A stretch of 64,000 nucleotides of DNA from Cladophialophora immunda (lineage: Eukaryota; Ascomycota; Eurotiomycetes; Chaetothyriales; Herpotrichiellaceae). The stretch is taken from positions 6,944,001-7,008,000 of the forward strand of contig NW_015622541.1 of the NCBI RefSeq assembly GCF_000835495.1, in the 5' to 3' direction. This document shows, piece after piece, positions 11,286 through 22,431 of this stretch (position 1 is its first letter; each line of letters begins with the position of its first letter). The notes under the pieces were generated by a model, which made no database searches, was not told where the DNA came from, and saw only the letters and a list, made by a program, of their open reading frames with translations. The position numbers and the translations under genes are program-made.

Positions 11286-12664
11286 ATGGAAGAACATTCT
11301 GTCGCTACATCGTCCATGGATTACGTCACCAGCTGGCTGCAGCAACATGTTATGATGCTTCATGAACAGAGAAATTCTTTGTTTGCCGGGCTATTCGTCG
11401 TCCTGGCACTGTTGTCATCAATTTGGCGAGCAATTGGTTTATTTGTGTCAAAGGTAGCTTGCGAGTGAGGCTCCATCGCCTCTCACTCGATCTTCTCCCC
11501 TGGAAACCAATTAAGTGTCCCATCACTTCTAACGTTGATACCTAGAAATATGCCGTTACGATTCTCAAGGACAACCCGGGTTCAGGTGTTCAGAAGACTG
11601 CCATACTTTCTAGGCCGGACAAAGACCTCGGCCCCTGGTGCATGGGCCAGATCGAGCCGCTGCGAGACCTGGATTGGAAGAGGACGAAGCCCGAACGGAT
11701 TTACAAATTCAATGACACGTACCATCTGACAATGGGTATGCATCTCCAGGACGAATGTGGTGTCACGGTGGACTTCCAATCACTCAGCTAACAGTCGTTA
11801 GGGTTGAGAAACACCACTATCAATACCATCGTCCACATGGACCAACAGTATCTAGAGCGCATAGCGGAACGAGAGAAGATCATCACAAAGTACCCTGGTG
11901 CGCTGGACTGCCTGCCATCCGGACGCCACATGGTAGACGAGCTCTACACTTATCTCGTGACTGAATACCTCCCGAGGCGATTTCCCACGATGTTCCGGCT
12001 GTCCACATCATCGTCATCAAAAGTGCTACACAACCTGGTCACCGCCAAGGACCTGCCGCTGAACCCGCCTGACGACGTACAACAAACGCTCCATCTCATT
12101 GCGCTCAACGTCGACGAGGATTTTCTCATGCTCCTGCCCGCGCCGGATGGCGAGGGGTATTCTCTACAGGCTTTCGTGTGGTGTTATCCCGTGGGCTTCG
12201 ACCCGCAGAATAAAAAAGGCATGAAGCTCCGGGAAGCCCACGCTCCCGTACCCGCGTATAAGCAGGTTCTCGAGACGTCGATGGATCGGTACTTTGCCCG
12301 GCTGCGGCCGGGAAAGGTGGTCGAGCGGGTCAATTGGGCGGTCGCGACCAACTCGAGTTTGTGCGAGAGAGGCGAATATCACTTATACTCTGATGACCAG
12401 GTATCCACCACGACCGAGATCGATCTCGACGACACCTGGGTGAGGTGTGAACTGCAGACCTTGTTTGCGCTCCCCGGGAGCGGGGGGAGGATCTTGAGCG
12501 TGCACTTGTATCTTTACCCGATCAAAGAAATCAAGGAGGTCGGCTTGGCCGAAGACATGTGTCGCGCTATCGACGGCTACGGCAAGGGCAACGCCGGCGG
12601 CTTCAGCAGATATAAGCGTGTGCCGGTCTGGGGGGAACAGGTCAAAGAGTTCCTAAGAAACTGA
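11286..12664 (+). CDS. Membrane-anchored DUF3445 (heme-dependent oxidative N-demethylase-like) protein
   Basis: Three exons: 11286-11453, 11546-11735 and 11802-12664; 406 aa. Introns run GTAGCT..TAG and GTATGC..TAG and both join in frame. Residues about 31-54 form one hydrophobic helix, the likely N-terminal membrane anchor. The rest matches the DUF3445/HDOD family (PF11927), recognised from blocks such as KFNDTYHLTMG and VVERVNWAVATNSSL. Bacterial members include heme-dependent oxidative N-demethylase and a subunit of dimethylamine monooxygenase, which remove N-methyl groups oxidatively. Many fungal copies are misnamed mannosyltransferases. The substrate here is unknown. Adjacency to an aminotransferase and an amine/amino-acid permease favours an amine substrate (inference). 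Confidence 0.82.
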
Positions 12665-13067
12665 CATCGTCTCCACGACCGGCGATGGGAGACTCACGTG
12701 GTGTAGGAGAAGTATCGGGCGGAGAAGCCGAAGCGATTGACAGTGCCCGGCTTCCCATCAACTTGAAGAGCGGCCGCACCTGCGACCCTAGGAATCATAG
12801 AGATAGACATGGGTGCAGGAGAATGGAGTTGAGCACTGCACATATAGATCGGTACTTGTCACGACGAGTAGAGGGCAAGCGGACTAGAGAAAAACTAACA
12901 GAGCATGCGAGATGACCACATATTTTCGCAATCGCGCATCAGCAAAGCGGTTCCTCGTGGGTTCTTGCGCAGACAACAATAATGATTGAAGTCCTTTTCT
13001 ATTTTGCATCTATAGCCCGGCCAAGGAGCAGAGATTCTTCCCACGAGCCGTTACACCCCATGGTCCA
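12665..13067. other. Convergent intergenic region
   Basis: 403 bp between the stops of the DUF3445 gene and the flavin monooxygenase gene. It holds the two 3' ends. No gene or repeat seen. Confidence 0.6.
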
Positions 13068-14828
13068 TTAATAGGTCAACCGCTCGTAGCCGTCATCCGG
13101 CCGATCAAAGTACCAGGTTAGATCAGCACCGTCCAATTCCCGTCTGGTGAAGCCATTGCCCAGAAACGCCCAGCGGTTGGGCGCTGTGCCTGTGGCCGGA
13201 TCTTCCTGTCGTCTTGTCCACTCCCAGTCTTCGAATCGAATGTTGTGGACGTCCAATGCCTCGAACCAGTGGATGCGGCTGCCCGGCCACAGGGCGGTGA
13301 CCGGGCCGCTCGTCCTCCCGTTCTTGAACCAGCTGCGACAGTCATCAGCCCAGGCCATGCGGGGCATGAAGGCGTCGACATGCTGGACAAACTCGTCGAT
13401 CGCGGCGAGCGAAGGGGCGAACGATTTGTACCCCTCCACCTGGCACTTGTGCATCATGCGGATCATGTACTTGGTGAGGTGCTCGATGATGGGGATGGCA
13501 CTGCCGTGGCCGACGGGCGAGTTTGGGCCTAAGAACATAAAGTAATTGGGCATATGGGCGGGCGTCAGCGACAAGTACGCCGTCGGTCGCTCGGCCCACA
13601 GGTCGCACAGGTCGCGGCCGCCCAGCCCAACGATGGGGAAGCGCGGGCGGAACGACAGATCGAACCCGGTCGCACAGATGAAGACGTCCACGTCGATGCG
13701 CTCTCCGTTGGCCAGAACCAAGCCCGTCTCATGGACCTGGACAATCTCCGTTCCTGTCACCACCCGGACGTTGGGCTGGGTCAGAGCCTCCAAGTACCCT
13801 GTCCCCGGTGACGGTCGCCGACAGCCCACGCCGAACTTGGGGATAATGAAGTCAACCAGCGGGTTCGCCGATCCTCCAAGCTTGGTGGTCATGTCCTTGA
13901 TCGCAAAGGCTACTGCCGCCTCCTGTTCGGGCGTGCTGCGGTGAAGCATCCTGAACCGACTGTTGAGCTCATGCTCGACGTCCTTCCTGAACCTGAGGTA
14001 CCGCCCAGGATTGTGCGCAAAGTCTTCCTTTTGTTCGTCTGTATATGCAAAGTTGGTGCCGCCTGGTCCGGCGTACTTCGACCCGAAGCCGGCAGTCACC
14101 CAGGTCGGCGTGCGGATGAAGGTGGTGAGATGCTTGACTTCGGGCTGGATCTTTGCGACGACTTGGATGCCACTAGAGCCACAGCCCAGCACAGCCACCC
14201 GCTTCCCCTTGAGCACTGTCCCCTCCTTCCACGCCGCGCTGTGCATCAAGTCGCCTTTGAAGCGATGCAGGCCCGGGATGTCCGGCCACTTCCAGTTGTT
14301 CAGGTAGCCGGACGCGTTGATGAAGAAGTGGCCGTAGTCGGATGTTCTCTCCCCGGTCGTCAGGTCTCTAATTTCAAACCTCCAGACCCCGTCCCGGTCG
14401 TCCCAGCCAGCCTTGGTAACCTGTTTTCGGAACTGAATGAACTTCAGCAAGCCGTGCTTGTCTGCTGCACGCTGGAAATAGGCCTCAATCTCCGGCTGGG
14501 ATGAGTAGTACTCGTTCCACTCCGGATTCAGTTCCCACGAATACTGATAGTTATGGGAGGGTATGTCGCATCCACAGCCCGGGTACCGATTTTCATACCA
14601 CGTTCCACCCACAACTGCGTTCTTCTCATAGATCTGGAGTTCCGCCTTCTTCATATATTTGCTCACGGCCCTGGCGACATTGAGGCCACTGGCACCCGCG
14701 CCTATTGTTATGATTCGTATTGGCCGCGGATCGTATAACGGTCGCTCCGGCACCAGGTAAGAATCATTGTGTGAGAGCGATCCATTCAGGAACGGAGTTG
14801 CTCCATCCTCGTTGTTGCTGACGGTCAT
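13068..14828 (-). CDS. Baeyer-Villiger-type flavin monooxygenase
   Basis: Single-exon gene, 586 aa. It has an N-terminal FAD-binding Rossmann motif GAGASG (43-48), the exact type-I Baeyer-Villiger fingerprint FxGxxxHxxxW (FKGDLMHSAAW, 190-200) and a second, NADPH-binding GCGSSG (215-220). An ATG motif (FICATGFD) follows at about 370. This class uses FAD, NADPH and O2 to insert oxygen next to a carbonyl, giving esters or lactones. It could act after transamination or N-dealkylation has produced a ketone or aldehyde (inference from neighbours). No signal peptide or membrane segment is seen, so it is probably cytosolic. It is divergent from the DUF1349 gene. Confidence 0.92.
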   Translation of the reverse strand: MTVSNNEDGATPFLNGSLSHNDSYLVPERPLYDPRPIRIITIGAGASGLNVARAVSKYMKKAELQIYEKNAVVGGTWYENRYPGCGCDIPSHNYQYSWELNPEWNEYYSSQPEIEAYFQRAADKHGLLKFIQFRKQVTKAGWDDRDGVWRFEIRDLTTGERTSDYGHFFINASGYLNNWKWPDIPGLHRFKGDLMHSAAWKEGTVLKGKRVAVLGCGSSGIQVVAKIQPEVKHLTTFIRTPTWVTAGFGSKYAGPGGTNFAYTDEQKEDFAHNPGRYLRFRKDVEHELNSRFRMLHRSTPEQEAAVAFAIKDMTTKLGGSANPLVDFIIPKFGVGCRRPSPGTGYLEALTQPNVRVVTGTEIVQVHETGLVLANGERIDVDVFICATGFDLSFRPRFPIVGLGGRDLCDLWAERPTAYLSLTPAHMPNYFMFLGPNSPVGHGSAIPIIEHLTKYMIRMMHKCQVEGYKSFAPSLAAIDEFVQHVDAFMPRMAWADDCRSWFKNGRTSGPVTALWPGSRIHWFEALDVHNIRFEDWEWTRRQEDPATGTAPNRWAFLGNGFTRRELDGADLTWYFDRPDDGYERLTY

Positions 14829-15297
14829 GCTGATTCAGGTTTGTATGCAAATTTTCAGCAACGCAAATCAGTCTCCTGTAGAATCCTGGACCCCAATTCG
14901 ACAGAGCTCTGCTTGAAATGTAAGGGGGACTTGCATAGCGGGCTCAAAGGAAGTGGCGAGGCTGTCGGTGGCGGTTGTTCGACGTGAGTTGCTTCACAAC
15001 GGTGCTGGCTGTTTCATGATTGGCCCACGGCGCCGAGCAAGGCTGCGAACAGGGACTCGTTATCATCGCGATGATTGCTTGATCCCAACGCGAGGCCAGT
15101 GTCCTCGAACGCCATGCCCCTGCACGCTCGCGATCGTTCAAGATTCCTAGGGAGAAAGGCCCACCGAGTTCTGCCGCCGAGGAAGACCGAATCAGTTATT
15201 TCAAAGGTTGGCACATGGTCAACAAGGTCAGATAGCCATGACTTTTTCTTCCGATCACTACGAGCGGTGTTGATTTCGATTCGCATCAGCCGGCGAA
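14829..15297. promoter_or_regulatory. Divergent promoter, monooxygenase / DUF1349 gene
   Basis: 469 bp between two start codons that face away from each other. No supported coding exon. It is a likely shared promoter region. Confidence 0.45.
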
Positions 15298-15975
15298 ATG
15301 GGCGATTATTCGTCGATCAACATATGCCAACAGCCCGCAGAACTTGGGGATCTACTGTCGCGCTTCAACCTACAGGCAGCGCCCGGCACCGACATCTATG
15401 CAACCCCCGTTCCGCCCATTCGACATGTATTCTCAGCACCGATAGTCTATCGCCGGATGCCAAAGCAATCCTTCCAGTTTGCTGGGGTCACCGTTCGGTG
15501 CCGATGGGCATTCCAATTCGACCAAGGCGGCCTCGTCTTTGTTATCCCAAGAACAGCAAACCCAGAGCCTGATGCGAGGAATGCGCAGAATCCAACCCAG
15601 CATCCAGAATGGGTCAAAGTCGGCTTTGAGGTCAACGACGGCGCCGCGTACGTGAGCGTTGTGGCCAAATCACACGAGAATTGGTGCGATTGGAGTCTTG
15701 TTCCGCTGTCAAGTGTTCCAGCCTCGAGCGAAGAGGTAGAAGTGAGTCTTCAGCTCACGCGTGAAAAGAACGCGTTGATGGTGTGGTGGGTGCCACGGAG
15801 AGAAGACAAGGTCCTGATCCGCAAAGTTCCATGGGTCTTCCTGGAGACCGAAGACGCGCAAGACTCCGAAGCCTGGGTCGGGGTGTACTGTGCCAGGCCC
15901 GACCCTGATAACGAAGCGAGAAAGGGTCAGGCCAGCCTCGTCGTCGCGTTTGAAGGCTTGGATGTACGAGGGTGA
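15298..15975 (+). CDS. DUF1349 family protein (concanavalin-like fold)
   Basis: Single-exon gene of 225 aa starting at an ATG. The sequence has the pattern of DUF1349 proteins, with a beta-rich core containing WVKVGFEVNDGAAYVSVVAK and a late GVYCARPD block. Bacterial and fungal members are small, soluble and predicted to have a concanavalin-like beta-sandwich. No enzyme activity is established for the family to my knowledge. No signal peptide is visible. The gene is divergent from the Baeyer-Villiger monooxygenase and may be co-expressed with it. Function unknown. Confidence 0.75.
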   Translation: MGDYSSINICQQPAELGDLLSRFNLQAAPGTDIYATPVPPIRHVFSAPIVYRRMPKQSFQFAGVTVRCRWAFQFDQGGLVFVIPRTANPEPDARNAQNPTQHPEWVKVGFEVNDGAAYVSVVAKSHENWCDWSLVPLSSVPASSEEVEVSLQLTREKNALMVWWVPRREDKVLIRKVPWVFLETEDAQDSEAWVGVYCARPDPDNEARKGQASLVVAFEGLDVRG

Positions 15976-16631
15976 GCAGCGACTCGTTCATAGTCATCCT
16001 CCTTGGGAAGCGCTCTGGCCTCCAAGGTGCAATGTCCCACGCACAGCTGAAATGAGTACCTCGTTCCCCTGAACACTAGGCCAGGCACAGCTATGGTGGG
16101 TATCTATCGATACCAACATAGGCAACTTTATGACAGAGGCATATACGGGGTATAGAAAGAGCAAGTAAGCCGAGGCTGAGCTGGAGCATATATCACGTGA
16201 ACATATAGTGGAGCCGCTTGTTTCCCAAATCGGCAGAACAAGCCGGAAACGGATCCAGCCTTGTCAGGTCGAACTCGGACACCTCCCCGTTCCCCTATCT
16301 GCGATTGCGGGGCTTTCCTGGCGCGGCCCAGGCACTGTGTGATACCGGCTGCCGAACATCCGAAGAGCCTACCGCCCCACCGGTTCATGCCCTTTACTGG
16401 TCCCGAGTTGGTCGCCGACGCTCGCAAGCGACCTGTCGAGCCTTGTGGGCAGCAAGACTTGGCTCTCTCTCTGTGTCTGGACTTGGGTGATTTGGACTCA
16501 ACTCTGCTTGGCTCAGAGCAGCTGGCCTGTGCCGAGGGCGCCAGAAACACATATATTCCGGTACGAACTAGTGTCGTGCCCCCCTCAAACCATGTCCTGT
16601 CGACTTGCATTGGCACACGACACGATCCAGC
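15976..16631. other. Intergenic region upstream of the dioxygenase gene
   Basis: 656 bp with no supported gene on either strand. It contains the 3' end of the DUF1349 gene and the promoter of the dioxygenase gene. Confidence 0.5.
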
Positions 16632-18012
16632 ATGGCCATCAGCACTCCTGTTATTCGAAAGGTCCATGTAACGGCACCTATCGAAGAGATCTGTAAAGTC
16701 CTCCGCGAAGACGGGGTTGTCGGTGAGTTTTCCCGGCCTCAATAGCCACGCCATCGGTGATATCCACCAACAATCTGTCAGTTGTCGAGAATTATGCACC
16801 ACAAGGCTTTGTCGATGCCCTGAATGCTGAGGCGTATCCTGTGTTTGAGAAGGTGCGCCAGATAGGCAATCCTAAACACGTCGCTCAAGGCAAGAAGAAC
16901 TTCAGACCAGCGGTAAGCCCCCAACCCTTGGTTAGATGGTCAAGGGGAATGTTAAGACGGCCTCGATAGAACACCGACGTCATTCTTGGTCTTGCAGGAA
17001 AGGTTCCTACTGCCAGCATCAAACTGTGAGTCGTTGTTGAGCCATGTTCTTCCAATCATGCTCACTCTGTCATAGCCTGCAACATCCTGTTTGGCACGGG
17101 GTGATGGAGCATTTCCTGGTCAGGGAAACCTGGGACTGGCTCGGGGACGAAAAACGAGTGAGGAAGGGCAGCTGTACGTTAAAGTTGGAGGATAGGTCAC
17201 GGTCACGATATGAGCTGACACATCTTCACAGATTGGCTGCAAGCCTGTAATGGCTATCGTGTTAGACCTGGTGCCACGGCGCAGTATTTGCATCGGTATG
17301 TCCCTGACCGGATTTCGACAACTCTCCTAATGAATTTCCTGTAGAGATTCTGCTCTGGCAAGCACGCAACGAGAGATTGGTTTGGATAAGAACCCCATAG
17401 GTGGTGAGTACGGCCGCGACTCTGGTCGAGCTTTGTTGACCTTGTGTAGTGGGGGGCTTTGTAGCTGGGACAAACGTTACGGCACGGAATGGCGGGACCA
17501 ATATCATCCCCGGGAGCCATCTCTGGCCGTTGGACCGCATTCCCCGCCCGGAAGAGGCCGTGGCTGCGGAATTGAAGAAGGGGGACGGAGTATTCTGGCT
17601 CTCTACAGTCTTTCACGGAGCGTAAGTTCTACTCGCTGAGCATATTGATACCAGCTGATCAATGCCACGCAGTGGAGCAAATGTCTGCGAGGCCGATGAG
17701 CCGGACGCCGAACGGATGATGTATGGATACTTTGGGGCAGAGGATACCTTGAGACAGCCCGACCTTCAGATCCTCAGTGTTCCCCCTGAAGTGGTGTTGA
17801 AGATGCCCGAGATTGTCCTCCGGATGGTGGTGAGTGTATCGAGCTTGGTGAATCGTAACAGATTGGCGCACTGACACATCGAGAAGGGATTCATCCATGG
17901 TGGGACCGGGTCCGGAAAACTGGGGGGGTATGATCCTATTGATGTGTGGGAGCCTGTCGCCGGCAGGTACACACCACAACCTACGTATACTTGGGATCTC
18001 GGTAGTCATTGA
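16632..18012 (+). CDS. PhyH-family Fe(II)/2-oxoglutarate dioxygenase
   Basis: Nine exons: 16632-16722, 16782-16912, 16970-17025, 17076-17173, 17232-17295, 17345-17403, 17450-17621, 17673-17829 and 17887-18012; 317 aa. Every intron is GT-AG, 46-59 nt long, and the frame closes through to the stop. The iron ligands of the phytanoyl-CoA-hydroxylase family are visible: H146 and D148 in LHRD, and the distal H222 in VFHGAG. The distal 2-oxoglutarate-binding Arg is not assigned with confidence. Fungal relatives include natural-product dioxygenases that hydroxylate, epoxidise, desaturate or form endoperoxides. There is no targeting signal, so it is probably cytosolic. Nine exons in under 1.4 kb is dense compared with nearby single-exon genes. 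The substrate is unknown. Confidence 0.88.
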
Positions 18013-18810
18013 ATTAAAGAGATTTTACTGGCAATTTCTCAGCGCTGGGATCGTTTAGTTCCTACTACTACTACTCTCTACCTGTAGTGACCCAATCTGT
18101 AACATGACTTTGACATGCCTTATGCTCGCAATAGCGTCGCAGCCCAGCCATGGCCAGAAGTATGCGACTCTGAGACCGTCGCGATCCTGAGTTCCGGCTA
18201 TGTTGCTAACGACCTCGCGAGCAGTAAGAAAGATGCTGGATCTTTACTCTTTGCCAGGTGTAGCAACTGCTGCCCTCGCTGCATAGCAAGTGTCGAATGC
18301 GCTGGCCGTCTTGACGAGTAACTATCGCCCCTCTGCTCAACATTTCGACTGGGCCAAGCTGGGTTTCGTCGCCGGCGCCGAGGATAATAGAGCCTTGTTG
18401 ACTCCGATAGTGGCAAGGCTTAATCGACAACCCGATAAGGCAATGGTTGCTTCGGCGCCCGCGATTGGACAACGGCTCCGAGAGCGGCCTGGCCGTGCAC
18501 ATTAACCCAGGACATAGGGAAATTCCACCTCGTTACGGCTGTTCGTGTGCATCTTGCGCTTCCAGCGAGATGAAGCATCTGCGTACCATCACAGTGGGTG
18601 GTAGCAAAGTTTTGCTTTATCTCGTTTATCATGGTTGACCTCTCCTGCCTGGCAGCCCTATCTATTGGTGAGAGCCAAGCAAGACAGCCTACAACGACGT
18701 TGGACGGCGGTGGATGAGACTGGGTGATTCCTATAATTTGACCGAATCTGCACTGGCGACGAAAAGGTGCCCATCACCACACAATAACCAAAGCCTGCAC
18801 CACGAGCATA
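18013..18810. other. Intergenic region upstream of the permease gene
   Basis: 798 bp without a supported gene. Open frames here lack domains and do not continue through splice sites. Likely the promoter and leader of the permease. Confidence 0.5.
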
Positions 18811-21564
18811 ATGGACGACAAATGGCTCGCTCCCCCTCCCACGGAGGATGACAAGCAACTAGGGGTCAGTTGTGCTACGCGTATCCTCGCGATCAACAGA
18901 CCTGGGAGGTTAACAATTTTCTTAGGTGGTAACCCCCATCTCCGTTCGCTCCTCGGAGGATGAGACGAGAGAAATCGAAGCCATGAAGGTCCATCGCCGT
19001 CTGTCCAGCCGGCAGGTTCACCTTTCTGCCATTGCCGGTACCGTTGGAGCGTGAGACCCTTCATCCTCACCGCAGTCTTGTCCGGGCGATTGCTTACCGT
19101 CCATCCAGCGCGCTGTTCGTGTCGATCGGTGGCGGCCTCTACAATTCGGGCCCGCTGGCGCTGCTTCTAGGTAAGACGCATTCCAAGGCAAACCGGCATG
19201 CTTCTTCTAACGGGTGATGAAAGGATTCATGTGGTGGGCCACGGTCATTTTTGCCACCGCTCAGTGTCAACTGGAAACAGTGACCTACTTGTGAGTTTCT
19301 CCGAGCAATTAAGATGTTGGGTTGCCTGCTCATCGGGGAACTCAGCCCATGGGATGGCTCTTTCATCCGCATTGCTGGCCGGTGTGTCGACACAGCCTTC
19401 GGCGCGGCTGCCAGCTTCAACTACCTCTTCTTGCTGGTCACCGACATCATCTTCGAATTGACCATCTTTAATACGGGTGAGAAACTGCGCTTGAAAATTT
19501 GGCGAAGAAAAGACAAACGCTTACCCAAGATCACCAGTTGTCGGGTACTGGGACGAGGATCTCAGCCCAGCCATAACAATCTCGGCAATGCTGGCCTTCT
19601 ATTTCATCCTGAATATCTGGAGAGGTATGGGAGCCCCGAGTTGCCCGTACCCCTCTGACGATCATCTAATAACCTGACTTGTAGTGGATTGGTATGGAGA
19701 GGTCGAATTCTGGATCGGGATGGGCAAGGTTCTCCTTGCCATCGGTTTTCTCTTTTACACGTAAATCTTCTCCCACCCATAGAAAAAAAATCGAGGCCGC
19801 GACTGACATACGTCTAGCTTTATCACGATGGTCGGGTGGGTCTGCAACCACGACAGCACTGTAGCTCAGCTAATTCACCGTTGTTCAGGGGGAACCCGTT
19901 GCACTGGGCTTTCGGATTCCATTACTGGAAAAATCCAGGTGTCTGGGTCGGAGAGTGAGTCGTCCTCGACGCTGTAGAGAATGGTGCTGACTATACGCGC
20001 AGCAACTCGGTTCAGCAATTTGAAGCTGCTGTCAAGGCTGCGATCAAGGCAGGACTGTGGGTCACATACGCTCTCTGTTTTCCGTTTTGTCACTGACTAG
20101 AAACCCAGGATCATTGTTGGCCCCGAATTTGTCTCCGTCTTAGCCGGAGAAGGTACGGAGAGCACCTTACCCTGGCTGTTCATGGCTGAATTGTCGTTAA
20201 CTTGGCCACAGCGAGAGCACCAAGGAAAGTCGTGCCACGAGCTTTCCGCACACTGCCTCACCGTCTCCTCTTCTTCTATATATTTGGCGCGCTCTGTGTG
20301 GGCATCCTCGTGCCTCACACTGACGAACGGTGAGTTCGCTTTCCATTGGTCGGCCATTCCGACTGACCACGACGGTCCAGGCTCCTCGGTGGCGGCAAAT
20401 ACGCCGCAAAAAGCCCGTATATCATCTCAATGGTCATGCTGAAGATCCCAGTTCTTCCGGTGAGTCGTTATTTTCCTTCGGCCATGAAGACCCACAAACT
20501 GACTCCGTCACAGTCTATTGTCAACGCGGCTCTTCTAACCTCGATCTTGTCGGCCGGTAACAATTACGTATTTGCTGCGAGTCGCTCGTTAGTGGCAATG
20601 GTTGACCAAGGCCTGTAAGTATCCGTCATGCTGGTCCCGGCTGTTAAGCCAGATATAAGAAGCGCAGGTCTTAATCGAGCGAATATAGTGCGGTGCGCTT
20701 CTTCGCCAGGAGAAACCGAAAGTGAGTGTCCCTCCCTTGACCTTTTGGGAGGACTAAATCGGCTAAACAAGTCTCAGCGGAGTTCCCTACATCGCGGTCA
20801 TCTTCGTCCTGCTCATTGGATGCTTTGCCTACATGGCCCTCGGTAGCGGGACGAGCAAATTCCTCGACTGGGTTATCACCTTCGCCACGGCCGCTCAGAT
20901 GATCAACTGGTGTGTAAGTACATGCTCTCATCCGAATGGATATGACCAGGCTTCTCAGATGATTAACGTCACAATAGGTCATGGCGGTGACCTGGATCCG
21001 CTTCAATGCCGGCCTCAAGGCCCAAGGGGTAAACCGCAAAGAGTTCCTCCCCGCCGTCTCGAGGTGGCAACCATAGTAAGTCCGTCCCGATGATGAATCT
21101 CTGGACCATCCAAACTAATTACGTCTCCTAGTGCCGCGTGGTATACCCTTTGTTGCTCGTTCGTCATGCTTTTCGTGCAAGGCTACGGCGTTTTCAAGCC
21201 AGGAAACTGGGACACTCCGACGTTGTGAGTTTCATCAGCTAGCCAGCTCAGTCTCCATGGATTGTCGTTGACCTTTTTTTTGCCTCACAGTATTTTCAAC
21301 TACGGCTTGATAGCTGTCTTCATCATGTAAGTGCCTCGTCGCCCTCTTCGCGCCGCCACGGGTAGCGACTCCTAGCTAACCTGCAGGGCACGTCGCAGCG
21401 TCTTTACCGTGGTCAAGGTAGTCAAAAAGACAAAGTTCATCAAGCCCGAGGAAATCGACTTCCGCACCGACGTCGACATCATCGACAAGTACGAGGCGGT
21501 GCTCGAGGAGGAAGACACGGGCGAGAGGACCAAGATGCAGAAAGTCATGGCCAAGATTTTCTAG
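18811..21564 (+). CDS. APC-superfamily amino-acid permease, 20 exons
   Basis: Twenty exons: 18811-18864, 18926-19050, 19109-19170, 19224-19290, 19346-19476, 19538-19624, 19685-19760, 19818-19835, 19889-19954, 20003-20056, 20109-20152, 20212-20329, 20381-20459, 20514-20614, 20689-20721, 20778-20913, 20978-21075, 21132-21224, 21291-21326 and 21387-21564. The joined frame is open for 533 aa. The protein is polytopic with about 12 hydrophobic segments. Near the N-terminus is the fungal amino-acid permease signature (HLSAIAGTVGAALFVSIGGGL); YFPWDGSFIRIAGR and IIVGPEFVSVLAGEARAPRK follow. These mark the YAT/AAT group that imports amino acids, choline or GABA across the plasma membrane with protons. 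The cytosolic C-terminus is Lys/Glu-rich. Exon 8 has only 18 nt. The first intron has a weak donor (GTCAGT). It is the likely uptake step for the neighbouring oxidative enzymes (inference). Confidence 0.88.
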
Positions 21565-22431
21565 ATTCATCACGCCCCGCCTTGGACCGACTTCCAAGAT
21601 TCGGAGAGCAGGATCAAACTTCGGGTAGGGAGGGTGTGTAGGACAGCAAACGTGGATTTCCCGACGTGGTTGTTTTTGGTTTTTGTCCTAGGGGTGTTGA
21701 CGAGGAGAGCGAGGCTTACCTAGCTTCTTACTGGCTTGGAGAGAGGGACCAGAGCCTATTATGAACCTCATGAAGTGACCAGGTAGCTTTCACTCTTTCG
21801 CTCGTCTTTGCAGTAGAGTTAGACGCCCACGCGATCTGAAGGTGTTTCATACCTTTTCCACGTCCTGACCCCAGTTTCCTCCGTCGCTTCTCCGGTTCCA
21901 TAAAACATATATATGACCACAGGGGCTCAAGAAGGGCCCGCAATTTCTAAGAATATTAGGGATAATGCAGGATTCCAAGTTAGCGCTCATTCGCGGATCC
22001 TTATCCATTTTCTTTTAGCGCTCCGGACTCTACGATACTTAAGGTGTTGAGATTCTAGTTTCTAGTTGAATTTTCACTTGGATACGAAGAGTCGTGGTTC
22101 CGCTTAGGGGTCAATATGGTAGCTTCACTAAGGAATATGACTTGGAACTTATCAATGTGCTACCTGCTCACATCCACCAACTCCTTATTTCGTCGCCCGC
22201 GTCATGACCTTTGGAGTATCATGTATTGCATGCGTGAGACCTAGCATCAGAGGAGCCGCGCAGGACACCATAAGGCAAGAAAGCGCCATCTAATGGACGG
22301 TAGGTGAGAAGGACAAAGGGTGTGTTTGTCTGTCTTGTGATTGATGAGCTCAGTACCTATGGCGTTGGTGGCGTGACTGGCGTCGATGTGTCCTCGGCGG
22401 CCGTTACAAATTCTATCTAGCAGATGAATCC
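21565..22431. other. Convergent intergenic region
   Basis: 867 bp between the 3' ends of the permease and the methyltransferase genes. I see no gene, repeat or RNA in it. Confidence 0.5.

Noticed and set aside
11286..12664. Aromatic prenyltransferase (DMATS) identity for the three-exon gene
   Set aside because: No prenyltransferase blocks are present; the NWAVATNSSL and TYHLTMG blocks fit DUF3445 instead.
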